DNA from: 9FT-COMBO-48-23 sp963754385
GTDB taxonomy: Bacteria > Chloroflexota > Dehalococcoidia > GIF9 > UBA5629
DNA: 45,970 nt
Assembly: GCA_963754385.1 (NCBI GenBank)
Contig: CAVWGE010000006.1
Location: forward strand, 1-45,970
Reading direction: 5' to 3'
Notes under the pieces: generated by a model
Databases searched by the model: none
The model's input: the letters and a program-made list of their open reading frames with translations, nothing else
What the model was told of the DNA's origin: nothing
Translations under genes and position numbers: made by a program
Part shown: positions 16,258-24,173 of the stretch, one piece after another
Numbering within the stretch: the first letter of the stretch is position 1
Layout of the letters: each line of letters starts with the position of its first letter

Positions 16258-16476
16258 ATGGAAATAGAGCTCGGCGACGTAGTTCGCTTACGGAAAAAAC
16301 ATCCTTGTGGAGGTGATGAATGGCAGGTGGTGAGGCTGGGTGCTGATATTCGGGTAAAGTGCCTTAAGTGCCAGAGGCAGGTCCTTCTGGAGCGGGGAAA
16401 CTTCGAGCGCCAAATGAAGGCTTTTGTCTCAAGAGGTCAGTCGGGGAATAGAGCTGGCACTGATAATGAGGTCTAA
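16258..16476 (+). CDS. DUF951 family protein
   Basis: 72 aa. MEIELGDVVRLRKKHPCGGD, then WQVVRLGADIRVKCLKCQRQ and LLERGNFERQMKAF, is a near-perfect DUF951 match. These are small OB/SH3-like proteins with a CxxC that are common in Firmicutes and Chloroflexi. Function is unknown; nucleic-acid binding is often guessed. It is the second gene of the pyrF unit. Confidence 0.9.
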   Translation: MEIELGDVVRLRKKHPCGGDEWQVVRLGADIRVKCLKCQRQVLLERGNFERQMKAFVSRGQSGNRAGTDNEV

Positions 16477-16502
16477 AGGCTGTTTTTGTATTTTGCAGAT
16501 TG

Positions 16503-16532
16503 TTGTGCTAGAATTTTCTAGTTAAGTAAAAT
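16503..16532 (+). promoter_or_regulatory. MarR-gene promoter with embedded palindrome
   Basis: TTGTGC (16503-16508), an 18-base spacer and TAAAAT (16527-16532). The spacer holds CTAGAA-TT-TTCTAG (16508-16521), perfect 6-bp arms around two central bases, placed where a bound dimer would block RNA polymerase. It is probably the operator of the downstream MarR protein. Confidence 0.6.
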
Positions 16533-16615
16533 TTTCATCGCAGAGCTAATTCACTGGTGAGAGTAGTGGCCATATCGGTGCATTAGGATTTTCAAGTTTC
16601 GAGAAGGAGAATAGC

Positions 16616-17098
16616 ATGTCAGAAGTTTCAGACGTGAACCGGGACTATAACTTATGGGTGTTGCTGCATCAGGTGAGTGACATAATATTTAATGCCAGGG
16701 AAGCAGAACTACAGCAATATGGGCTTCCAGCTACACAGGCTGAGGTTCTGTTTGTTATTAAGGCTATCGGTGACAAGGTAACCCCGGCGCAGATATCACG
16801 GATGATATTCCGGCGTCCTCACTCGGTTTCTGGGATTATAGGTAGGATGGCAAAGGCCGGGCTCGTGAAGAGAGCCAAGGACATGGAGAGAAAGAATTTG
16901 GTAAGAGTCACCATAACTGAGAAAGGGCAGCAAGCTTACAAACAGGCTCTGAAAAGGAAGTCTGTTCAGAAGATAATGTCTTCCCTTTCTGAAGCCGAGC
17001 GACAGAAACTAAAATCGCTCTTGGAAACATTGAGGAATAAAGGGCTTAAGGAACTTGGGATTGACCCCAAGAAAGCACCATCTCCCAAGTTCGTGTAA
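16616..17098 (+). CDS. MarR-family transcriptional regulator
   Basis: 160 aa winged-helix repressor. The helix-turn-helix core is TPAQISRMIFRRPHSVSGII, followed by GRMAKAGLVKRAKDMERKNL and the wing VRVTITEKGQQAY. AAGGAG lies 7 bases before the ATG. The gene is monocistronic, with its own promoter upstream and a strong terminator downstream. The ligand and targets cannot be read from the sequence; autoregulation through the promoter palindrome is likely. Confidence 0.9.
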   Translation: MSEVSDVNRDYNLWVLLHQVSDIIFNAREAELQQYGLPATQAEVLFVIKAIGDKVTPAQISRMIFRRPHSVSGIIGRMAKAGLVKRAKDMERKNLVRVTITEKGQQAYKQALKRKSVQKIMSSLSEAERQKLKSLLETLRNKGLKELGIDPKKAPSPKFV

Positions 17099-17131
17099 AA
17101 GCTTAAGTACTTGGTCTATTCTAGCAACGTA

Positions 17132-17163
17132 GTGCGAGGCTCCGGCCTCGCACTGATTTTTTT
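17132..17163 (+). terminator. Intrinsic terminator after the MarR gene
   Basis: GTGCGAGGC-TCCG-GCCTCGCAC (17132-17153), a perfect 9-bp GC-rich stem with a 4-base loop, followed by TGA and seven T. Confidence 0.92.
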
Positions 17164-17178
17164 GAATTGAGGTTCTCC

Positions 17179-17207
17179 TTGTCAGCTTTCCACCTCTAGT
17201 CTATAAT
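17179..17207 (+). promoter_or_regulatory. Promoter of dinB, leaderless type
   Basis: TTGTCA (17179-17184), exactly 17 bases, then TATAAT (17202-17207). Eleven bases later comes the ATG, so transcription should start at or within a few bases of the start codon. Confidence 0.7.
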
Positions 17208-17218
17208 CGTTGTTGAAC

Positions 17219-18436
17219 ATGATTCGTCATATTTTGCATATTGACCTGGATGCTTTCTTTGTTTCTGTGGAGCAAACCCTGGCTCCAGAGCTACGTAACA
17301 AGCCTGTAATAGTTGGCGGCAGGCCTGACCGCCGTGGCGTGGTGGCCTCAGCTTCGTACGAAGCCCGTGCCTTTGGCATTCGGGCTGGCATGCCTCTGGC
17401 TCAAGCTTATCGTCTATGCCCTAAGGCTATTTTTCTTCAGGGTAGCTTTCCTGCCTATCGCGATGCATCGGAAAGATTTATGGAGATTCTGGCTGATTTT
17501 TCGCCTTGCCTGGAGCCAGCAGGACTGGACGAGGCTTATCTTGATATTACTGGCTGTGAAGCTCATGGTACCCCACATCATCTGGCGCTGCGCATAAAAG
17601 AGCGTGTCAAGAAGGAGCTTAGACTTATTGCTTCGGTGGGCATGGCCAGTTGTAAGGTGGTGGCTAAGATTGCTTCTGACTTAGGTAAGCCAGATGGCCT
17701 GGTTGAAGTGGCTGCGGGAAAAGAAAAGGAATTCTTAGCACCATTGCCTGTAGCCAGCTTACCCGGTGTTGGTAAAAGAACAGAGCAGGCGTTGAAGGCG
17801 ATAGGAATAAGGACTATTGGTCAATTGGCGTCCTTGCCACCTGAAGCAATCAAGATTCGTTTGGGTGCTGCTGGAGTGATGATTCAGTATTATGCCAATG
17901 GCATAGATAACCGGGAAGTGGAACCACCCGGCGAGGCTAAATCTATTAGCCGGGAGGCCACTTTTGCTGAAGATACCTTGGACCGCGCCTTTCTTCTAGC
18001 TATCCTGCGTTATCTATGTGAGCGAGTCGGCGCTGAGCTGCGCCAAGAGGGCAAACATGCCAGAACTATAACCTTAAAATTGAGATATGCTGACTTTGAG
18101 ACCATTACCCGTCGCATTAGTTCGAAAGAAGCTACAGATGCTGATGAAGTTATCTTTGCTGGAGCGGGTGGGTTGCTTGAGCAAGCTCTGGCTAGAAAGC
18201 GGAAACTGGTTCGACTTGTTGGTGTTGGAGTATCGAACTTAATCGGTTATGGCAAGCAACTTAATTTACTTGATTCCAGGCCGCAACGGCTGAGTCATTT
18301 AGATAAGGCTATTGACCGTATTCGTAATAAATACGGCTTTACCTCCATACAAACCGGACGCACCTTGTTGCTTAGAGATATATTTGCTAGCCGTGAAGGT
18401 GATTACATACTGGAAACACCATCGCTCTCCCGGTAG
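17219..18436 (+). CDS. dinB: DNA polymerase IV (Y-family)
   Basis: Error-prone translesion polymerase, 405 aa from ATG 17219. Catalytic motifs are HIDLDAFFVSVEQ (first metal-binding Asp), SYEARAFGIRAGM and GLDEAYLDIT (the Asp-Glu pair). The helix-hairpin-helix SLPGVGKRTEQALKAIGI and the little-finger domain follow. In-frame TTG codons at 17210 and 17213 lie between the -10 box and the ATG and are unlikely starts. No recognisable LexA box was found, although lexA lies 3 kb away. A C-terminal beta-clamp peptide may be present (QLNLLD near residue 350). Confidence 0.95.
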   Translation: MIRHILHIDLDAFFVSVEQTLAPELRNKPVIVGGRPDRRGVVASASYEARAFGIRAGMPLAQAYRLCPKAIFLQGSFPAYRDASERFMEILADFSPCLEPAGLDEAYLDITGCEAHGTPHHLALRIKERVKKELRLIASVGMASCKVVAKIASDLGKPDGLVEVAAGKEKEFLAPLPVASLPGVGKRTEQALKAIGIRTIGQLASLPPEAIKIRLGAAGVMIQYYANGIDNREVEPPGEAKSISREATFAEDTLDRAFLLAILRYLCERVGAELRQEGKHARTITLKLRYADFETITRRISSKEATDADEVIFAGAGGLLEQALARKRKLVRLVGVGVSNLIGYGKQLNLLDSRPQRLSHLDKAIDRIRNKYGFTSIQTGRTLLLRDIFASREGDYILETPSLSR

Positions 18437-18515
18437 AGTTGTTTTTATCAGGGGGCAAGACTATAATTAAACCCAACTTTTCCATATTGAAATCTGGAGA
18501 AAAAGGAGGGTAGAG

Positions 18516-19457
18516 ATGCCTCCGTATGCTTTTTTTAGAAAACAATTCGTGCCACTCGGCGAAGCTAAGATTGGTGTTCTAACCCATGCTCTGCATTATG
18601 GTACTGCTTGTTTCGAAGGCATTCGCGGCAACTGGAATGATGAGCAGGAGGAACTGTTTTTGTTCCGTATCAAAGACCATTACGAGAGGATACTTAAAGG
18701 CTGTCGCATTTTGAAGATAAACCTCCCTTATTCGGCTGACGAGATGTGCCAGTTAACAGTGAAGCTGGTGGAAAAGAGCGGCTACCGCGAAGATGTCTAT
18801 ATCCGCCCCCTGGCTTATAAAAGCTCAGAAGCTATCGGCGTCCGGTTACATGATTTGGAGGACGATTTCCTCATCGTCGTTGTCACTTTGCCTGCTTATC
18901 TTGATGCTGAGAAAGGGGTTCGCTGCTGCACCTCTTCATGGCGGCGCGTTGATGATACCATGATTCCAGCGAGGGGGAAGATTACCGGCATCTACGTGAA
19001 CAGCGCTCTAGCTAAGACCGAAGCTAACGAGCAAGGCTTCGATGAGGCCATTTTGCTGAACCACGATGGTCACGTTTCCGAAGGCAGCGGTGAGAATATC
19101 TTCTTTGTCCTGGAAGGTAAACTGGTAACACCGCCGAGCTCCGATAATATCCTGATGGGCGTTACTCGGGACACGTTAATTAAGCTAGCCCGAAACGAGC
19201 TGGGTATAGAAACTGTGGAAACATCGGTGGATCGCACCGAGCTTTACCTCGCTGATGAGGTGTTTTTTACCGGCACTGCTGCTCACGTAAGTCCGGTCAT
19301 TGAAATTGACCACCGCCCGGTGGGGAATGGGAAAATAGGCAAGATAACCAAGGAGTTGCAGCGCCTCTATTTTGATGTGATAAAGGGCAAAAATCCGAAG
19401 TATCTCAATTGGTGCACGCCGGCATATTCCAAGCTGGTAAAGACCAAGCAGGGTTAA
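18516..19457 (+). CDS. ilvE: Branched-chain amino acid aminotransferase
   Basis: Class IV PLP-dependent transaminase making Val, Leu and Ile. 313 aa, ATG with AAAGGAGG upstream. Conserved segments: HYGTACFEGIRG near the N-terminus, DDVYIRPLAY-like EDVYIRPLAYKSS, the PLP lysine in RGKITGIYVNSALAKTEA, EGSGENIFFV and VFFTGTAAHVSPV. The last is the family-type substrate/cofactor loop. It is flanked by an opposite-strand aldolase and appears monocistronic. Confidence 0.93.
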   Translation: MPPYAFFRKQFVPLGEAKIGVLTHALHYGTACFEGIRGNWNDEQEELFLFRIKDHYERILKGCRILKINLPYSADEMCQLTVKLVEKSGYREDVYIRPLAYKSSEAIGVRLHDLEDDFLIVVVTLPAYLDAEKGVRCCTSSWRRVDDTMIPARGKITGIYVNSALAKTEANEQGFDEAILLNHDGHVSEGSGENIFFVLEGKLVTPPSSDNILMGVTRDTLIKLARNELGIETVETSVDRTELYLADEVFFTGTAAHVSPVIEIDHRPVGNGKIGKITKELQRLYFDVIKGKNPKYLNWCTPAYSKLVKTKQG

Positions 19458-19505
19458 CCTCGAAGGTGGGCCAAATCGTATCGCCTATCTGACTGAAATC
19501 GTCGG

Positions 19506-20120
19506 TTATCTTCTGGTTTTATCGCCAGATTTATGTCTTTGTGCAGGTTGGGATGGCTGAGGGGGCTTTATTCGCAGAGCTTTCAGCAGGTAGAGAAGAC
19601 GGCAGCTTTCTTCCAAAGTTGTAGTGTAGTGGTAGGCCTCTTCAAGCAGTTGACCGGCAGCAAAACTTCCATGGCCACGCACTAATACGATTTTATGTGT
19701 TGTGAGCGCCTCAGCTATCTCTTCAGCACACCCCCCGGGCTTTACAGTCGTTTCTCCACCTAGGACCGGCACTCTTGACAGTAATAAACTTCCTTCGACA
19801 TCACAAGGGATGATTTCTTTCTCGGAGAAAGAGAGGGTGACCGCGTGAGCAGGATGGGCATGTATTATAGCCGAGGCAGACGTGCGTTTATAAATGGCAC
19901 GATGGACTGCCAGTTCTGTTGAGGCTAAGGGCGTGAAGCGGTCATTTTTATTGATTTTGGTTTCTACGAGGTCACGTTCTTCAAGACAGCCTAGCATGCT
20001 GCTCCGATGAGTGATGCATAGGCGTTCTCCCAATCTAATGCTGAGATTGCCACTGTGAGAGGACACCAGACCTCGGGCACAGAGGTCTCGTCCAACGGTC
20101 TGAAACTGATAAATCAGCAT
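19506..20120 (-). CDS. Class II aldolase/adducin-like protein
   Basis: 204 aa, L-fuculose-phosphate-aldolase fold. The catalytic/metal residues are present: Glu69 in LASTELAVH, the zinc histidines in IIHAHPAHAV (His87, His89) and a third His in VLVRGHGSFAAG. NLSIRL near residue 25 fits the phosphate-binding GNLS motif. The substrate is unknown; relatives act on sugar phosphates or methylthioribulose-1-phosphate. It is monocistronic and ends with a basic tail (QRHKSGDKTRR). Confidence 0.85.
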   Translation of the reverse strand: MLIYQFQTVGRDLCARGLVSSHSGNLSIRLGERLCITHRSSMLGCLEERDLVETKINKNDRFTPLASTELAVHRAIYKRTSASAIIHAHPAHAVTLSFSEKEIIPCDVEGSLLLSRVPVLGGETTVKPGGCAEEIAEALTTHKIVLVRGHGSFAAGQLLEEAYHYTTTLEESCRLLYLLKALRIKPPQPSQPAQRHKSGDKTRR

Positions 20121-20173
20121 CTATCTTACTTTTTACACTAATTTTGTACTCAAAGTCAAACCGAAGACTTCAG

Positions 20174-20818
20174 TCAGGCTAGCCGGCGAATCACAGTAAT
20201 AACCTTACCCTGGATTTCTATATTATCAAGAGTGGTATAAATCGGTTGCATTTGGGTATTTGCCGGTTCGAGGCGAATACGGTTAGCCTCTCTGAACAAT
20301 CTTTTCAGGGTAACTTCCCTTTCAGCTTTGAGCCAGGCGGCTACCATATCGCCATTTTTAGCGTTGTTCACGTATTCCATCAAAACGATGTCGCCGTCCT
20401 TTATCAGGGCGTCAATCATTGAATTACCTTTCACCCTAAGAGCATAGATTCTCTGTTTACCACGCGTCAAATCCTCAGTAACCTCTAATTCTTCAGAGGC
20501 AACTGTGTCCCAGGTCTCTGAGTCAGGGACAGGGATTGGCTCACCGGCGGCTATTTCGCCTATTACCGGTACGGTGACATTATGACGATGGCTTCGTTGA
20601 TTGGTCAAAAGTTCGATGCCGCGTGATATATCCGCGTGACGGCGAATGTAGCCGGCTGACTCCAGCCTAGCCAGGTTGTAGGCGACCACCGATGTGGAGC
20701 TTATCTTGCAGCCAGTGACAATATCCCTGACTGTGGGCGGGTAGCCTCTGGAGTCAAGGAATTTTCGAGTAAAGTTGAGTATACGTTTCTGTTTTGGTGA
20801 TAGCGCTTTACGAGTCAT
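20174..20818 (-). CDS. lexA: LexA repressor
   Basis: SOS master repressor with self-cleaving S24 domain, 214 aa. The winged helix covers residues 1-70 (LSPKQKRILNFTRKFLDSRG, YPPTVRDIVTGCKISSTSVV). The cleavage site is Ala91-Gly92 (GEIAAGEP). The catalytic dyad is Ser133 (GNSMIDALI) and Lys172 (VTLKRLF). It lies 26 bases after rpsT on the same strand and has no Shine-Dalgarno, so it may be translated after rpsT or from its own start. No known LexA box was recognised nearby. Confidence 0.95.
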   Translation of the reverse strand: MTRKALSPKQKRILNFTRKFLDSRGYPPTVRDIVTGCKISSTSVVAYNLARLESAGYIRRHADISRGIELLTNQRSHRHNVTVPVIGEIAAGEPIPVPDSETWDTVASEELEVTEDLTRGKQRIYALRVKGNSMIDALIKDGDIVLMEYVNNAKNGDMVAAWLKAEREVTLKRLFREANRIRLEPANTQMQPIYTTLDNIEIQGKVITVIRRLA

Positions 20819-20844
20819 GGCGAATGTTGGCGCAGCTAATCAAA

Positions 20845-21159
20845 TTACTCTTTAGGCTGCTTGGCACTGGTTGCCTTCTGTTCGGCAGGGCTGGAAAGCT
20901 TGGCTTGATTAAACTTCTTCATCAACCGTGACTTACGCCTGGCGGCCGTATTAGGGTGGATGACCCCCTTTTTGGCAGCTCTGTCGAGGGCACTTGTGGC
21001 AGCTAACACAGCTTGTTGTGCTGGCTCAAGCTCGTTGCTTGAAATAAGCTTCTCTGCCCTGGCCAAATGGGTCTTGGTGGCACTTCTAACCGACTTGTTT
21101 CGTAGTTGCTTTCTTCCTGCTGCGCGTGCTGCTTTTTCTGCTGATTTACTTTTGGGCAA
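20845..21159 (-). CDS. rpsT: Small ribosomal subunit protein bS20
   Basis: 104 aa, very basic helical protein binding 16S rRNA. The sequence (KSAEKAARAAGRKQLRNKSV, LDRAAKKGVIHPNTAARRKS) is characteristic. It carries a short extra C-terminal tail beyond the usual 86-90 aa. The start is TTG 21159 with AAAGGAG 6 bases upstream; no ATG is available. A promoter TTGCAA-18-TATAAA precedes it in the 79-base gap after relA. Confidence 0.93.
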   Translation of the reverse strand: MPKSKSAEKAARAAGRKQLRNKSVRSATKTHLARAEKLISSNELEPAQQAVLAATSALDRAAKKGVIHPNTAARRKSRLMKKFNQAKLSSPAEQKATSAKQPKE

Positions 21160-21238
21160 TCCTGTCTCCTTTTTTCTTTATATTTTATATGATTTCAGCG
21201 TTGCAATCTTGCCTCATCCTTTTTCTGGTAGGTTTTCA

Positions 21239-23395
21239 TTAAGAACTAAGGCTGGCTTTAGCTTGGCTGATTCTTGTAGCGCTTATAACACCACGTACAC
21301 CCTGGATTCTGGAGAATACTTGAGTTAACTGAGCCATATTGGTGATTTCAAGAGTAGCGAATATCGAAGTAATCTCATTGTGATATGTAGCGTTCATGCT
21401 GGATATATTTACTTTGACCTCAGCGACAACAGTAGTGATATCCCGAAGCAAGCCTACTCTATCCCAGGCGTCTATCTGTATATCCACGGGGTAAACATCA
21501 TGTATCTCGCCCCAGCTCACCTCGATGAGTCGTTTCTTGTCTTCGACATTGATAACATTTATGCAGTCTTTGCGATGTACGGTAATCCCCTGGCTCCGAG
21601 TAATATAACCTATAATGTGGTCGCCAGGCAAGGGATTGCAGCAACGGGCTAATTGAGTAAGTAAGTCACCCACGCCTAGAACCTGAATTCCTGCTGTGGT
21701 CATTTTTTCAGCGCGTACGGTTTTGGTTACGGCAGGGATTTCTTCCGGTTCGATAGCCAGCTTGAGAGCCAACTGATGTGGAGTGATGCCACCATAGCCA
21801 ATAGCTGCCAGAAAATCATCAGCACCTTCATAATTGAACAATCGTGCAGTTTCTTCAATGTTGGTTATGGCTATATCCAGCCGCTTGAGCTCTCTTTCCA
21901 GAATCTGCCTGCCGCGTTCTATGTTCTGTGTTCGTTCCTGTTTCTTAAACCATTGTCGGATTTTTTCTCGGGCATGTGAAGTCTTGATAAATCCTAAGTC
22001 GGGGTTGAGCCAGTCAAGGCTGGGGGCTTTGCCGGCCTTAGCAGTCATAATTTCTATGATTTCACTATTTTTAAGTTCGTAGTTCAGGGGCACCAGCCTG
22101 CCGTTTACCTTGGCGCCTATGCAGCGATGTCCTAACTCGGTATGGATGCGATAGGCGAAATCGAGTGGTGTGGCGCCCTTGGGCAAAGCTTTTATTTCGC
22201 CTTTGGGTGTGTAAACAAAGACCTGGGCAATAAAGACCTCTGTTTTCAGAGATTCGAGGAATTCCTCGCTGCCAAGCTCGCCTTGCCACTCAATTAACTG
22301 GCGCAGCCAGGCTATCTTGTCCTCAAAGTGTGTATCCTGACTGGTACCTTCTTTATAGCGCCAGTGAGCGGCTACTCCGAAACCAGCGGTTCGGTGCATA
22401 TCATAGGTCCGAATTTGTATTTCCAGTGGAGTTGTGCCCTGACATAGCACAGTGGTGTGCAATGACTGATAACCGTTGTCTTTAGGATTAGCGATGAAAT
22501 CGTTAAACTCTTCAGGAATAGGATGCCACAGATTGTGGATGGCTCCTAGCGCTTTATAGCAATCCGGGATTGTATCTACCAGTACCCGGACAGCAAACAG
22601 GTCGTGAATGTCATCGAAATCTCTGCCTTGAGCTGCATATCGGTTCAGTTTATTGTAAATGCTGTAGATGTGCTTCGGTCTGCCGACGATTTCCGTCTTT
22701 ATCCCAGCTTTATCCAGTTCTTGCTTTAGTATTTCGGTAATCTCATTTATAAAAGCTTCTCGTTGTGTCCGGCGGGTAGCTAACAAGCGAGCCACTTTGT
22801 GGTATTGGCGTGGCTCCAGATAACGGAAGGATAAGTCCTCTAATTGCCACTTTACTTGCCAGATACCCAGGCGGTGGGCAAGGGGTGCATATATCTCCAG
22901 TGTCTCTTGGGCAATGCTGCGCCGTTTCTCTGGTGATAAGGCTCCTAAGGTGTGCATATTGTGTAGTCTATCGGCTAGTTTTATAAATACCACTCTCAAG
23001 TCCTCTGCCATAGCAATCAGCATCTTTCGCAGGTTTTGAGCTTGAGATTCTCGTTTACCGGCTTCGCCCCGACGTAAGGATAATTTGCCCAGTTTGGTGG
23101 TGCCATCGACGAGCTTGCTTACTTCCGGGCCAAATTTGGCCTCGATTTTGGACAAGGGCACTCCACAATCTTCGGGCACGTCGTGGAGTAAGGCTGCGGC
23201 TAAAGTGGCGGCGTCAAGCTGGAGGTCAGCTAGCATCATGGCGGTCTGTAACGGGTGGTCCAGATACGGGCCGCCGGACTTCCGCACCTGCCCTTTATGG
23301 GCGTTTAAGGCAAAGTCATACGCTGCCTCGATTAAAGCCACTTTTTCCGGAGACAGGTATTCTTTAGCTTTCTTTATAAGGGCACCAGCGTCCAT
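21239..23395 (-). CDS. rel: Bifunctional (p)ppGpp synthetase/hydrolase Rel
   Basis: 718 aa from ATG 23395. Makes and breaks the stringent alarmone. The N-terminal HD hydrolase is intact (HDVPEDC at 71-77), the synthetase domain contains GRPKHIYSIYNKL and NGYQSLHTTV, then TGS (VFVYTPKGEIKALPKGATPL), and a C-terminal ACT domain (VNISSMNATYHNEITSIFAT). Intact HD residues argue for a bifunctional enzyme rather than synthetase-only RelA. The open frame extends to 23497, but MDAGALIKKAKEY is the family-like start and a promoter lies between. Confidence 0.95.
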   Translation of the reverse strand: MDAGALIKKAKEYLSPEKVALIEAAYDFALNAHKGQVRKSGGPYLDHPLQTAMMLADLQLDAATLAAALLHDVPEDCGVPLSKIEAKFGPEVSKLVDGTTKLGKLSLRRGEAGKRESQAQNLRKMLIAMAEDLRVVFIKLADRLHNMHTLGALSPEKRRSIAQETLEIYAPLAHRLGIWQVKWQLEDLSFRYLEPRQYHKVARLLATRRTQREAFINEITEILKQELDKAGIKTEIVGRPKHIYSIYNKLNRYAAQGRDFDDIHDLFAVRVLVDTIPDCYKALGAIHNLWHPIPEEFNDFIANPKDNGYQSLHTTVLCQGTTPLEIQIRTYDMHRTAGFGVAAHWRYKEGTSQDTHFEDKIAWLRQLIEWQGELGSEEFLESLKTEVFIAQVFVYTPKGEIKALPKGATPLDFAYRIHTELGHRCIGAKVNGRLVPLNYELKNSEIIEIMTAKAGKAPSLDWLNPDLGFIKTSHAREKIRQWFKKQERTQNIERGRQILERELKRLDIAITNIEETARLFNYEGADDFLAAIGYGGITPHQLALKLAIEPEEIPAVTKTVRAEKMTTAGIQVLGVGDLLTQLARCCNPLPGDHIIGYITRSQGITVHRKDCINVINVEDKKRLIEVSWGEIHDVYPVDIQIDAWDRVGLLRDITTVVAEVKVNISSMNATYHNEITSIFATLEITNMAQLTQVFSRIQGVRGVISATRISQAKASLSS

Positions 23396-23414
23396 CTCAA
23401 TCCCGCTACGCCAG

Positions 23415-23444
23415 TATAATAATGCAAACAAAGCGGCAGATGCA
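23415..23444 (-). promoter_or_regulatory. Candidate promoter of rel
   Basis: On the minus strand TTGCAT (23444-23439), an 18-base spacer and TATTAT (23420-23415), 19 bases before the ATG at 23395. Confidence 0.5.
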
Positions 23445-23558
23445 AATTCAGTTTTGAGAAGATATGGCTTAAATGCGTTCGAGTTTTGGCTATTCAACAG
23501 CGAGGGTTAGCAGTCACGGGGCAGGTTGGGATTCGTCGATTGGGTGAGGTACAAAGGT

Positions 23559-23587
23559 TTGACAACCTTTGCTGCCTGTTGTACACT
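23559..23587 (+). promoter_or_regulatory. Promoter of the Rrf2 gene cluster
   Basis: Consensus TTGACA (23559-23564), a 17-base spacer and TACACT (23582-23587). The operator-like inverted repeat begins at the last base of the -10 box. Confidence 0.8.
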
Positions 23588-23611
23588 ATGTTGACCATAA
23601 TAGTCAACATA
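23587..23611 (+). promoter_or_regulatory. IscR type-1-like operator
   Basis: TATGTTGAC (23587-23595), CATAATA, GTCAACATA (23603-23611): a perfect 9-bp inverted repeat over the predicted transcription start. Its 19-base core agrees at all but one position with the E. coli IscR type-1 pattern SYYGACTRWWWYAGTCRRS as I recall it. It lies directly upstream of an Rrf2 gene with three cysteines, so Fe-S-dependent autorepression is likely. Confidence 0.7.
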
Positions 23612-23617
23612 GTCAAG

Positions 23618-23677
23618 TAAGGTTAGATAAGGCAAGGTAAGGTTAGATAAGGCAAAGTGAGGGTAGGTAAGGTAAAG
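23618..23677 (+). repeat. Tandem 10-bp purine-rich repeats filling the Rrf2 leader
   Basis: Six consecutive 10-mers of the form TAAGGYWARR, or equivalently three 20-mers: the first two differ at one base and the third differs from the second at four of 20. The array ends two bases before the ATG at 23680, so it supplies the ribosome site several times over. Confidence 0.85.
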
Positions 23678-23679
23678 TT

Positions 23680-24123
23680 ATGAAACTGTCTGCCAGAGGT
23701 CGGTATGGAACCAGGGTGCTTTTGGATTTGGCACTTCAGGGGGGGAAAGAGCCTGTTCCGTTAAAGGATATTGCCCGGCGGCAGCAGATTTCGCTTCTGT
23801 ATTTGGAGCATTTGATTGCCCCTCTAATAGCAGCAGGGATGATAAGAAGCACCCGGGGCCCTCGCGGCGGAGTCTGTCTTGCCAGGTCGCCTCAGGAGAT
23901 AAGGCTTAGCGAAGTGATCGGGCTGCTTGAAGGTTCGATTGCTGCTGTCGACTGTGTTAGCGACTCTAAGGCCTGCCCTCGCTCTGAGCTTTGCGTCACC
24001 CGAGATATCTGGACTGAGCTGAAAAAGGCGATGGACGGGGTTTTGGAGTCTATAACATTGCAGAACCTGGTCGAGCGTCAAAAAGGGAAAGAGCAGTCTG
24101 CGGAGAAGATGTATTACATATAA
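23680..24123 (+). CDS. Rrf2-family regulator, IscR/CymR type
   Basis: 147 aa winged-helix regulator. MKLSARGRYGTRVLLDLAL and LKDIARRQQISLLYLEHLIA (HTH), then STRGPRGGVCLA (wing), are typical of Rrf2. Three cysteines in DCVSDSKACPRSELC (Cx6Cx5C) sit where IscR binds its Fe-S cluster (Cx5Cx5C). With cysK and a NifS-type desulfurase in the downstream block, it is probably the local sensor of Fe-S or sulfur status. The leader carries a palindromic operator and a repeat array. Confidence 0.92.
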   Translation: MKLSARGRYGTRVLLDLALQGGKEPVPLKDIARRQQISLLYLEHLIAPLIAAGMIRSTRGPRGGVCLARSPQEIRLSEVIGLLEGSIAAVDCVSDSKACPRSELCVTRDIWTELKKAMDGVLESITLQNLVERQKGKEQSAEKMYYI

Positions 24124-24173
24124 GTTACAGGATGCTAGTTTGAACAAGGCGTGTATGTAAGAGGAGAATTGGA

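Noticed and set aside
20819..20844. LexA box upstream of lexA or dinB
   Set aside because: CGAATGTTGGCG near lexA and GAACATGATTCG at dinB are only partial dyads and do not match the GAAC-N4-GTTC or other known boxes.
23085..23510. 141-aa plus-strand frame opposite rel
   Set aside because: Antisense to the rel HD domain with no supporting signals.
23618..23677. CRISPR array
   Set aside because: The units are contiguous 10/20-mers without spacers and no cas genes are present.
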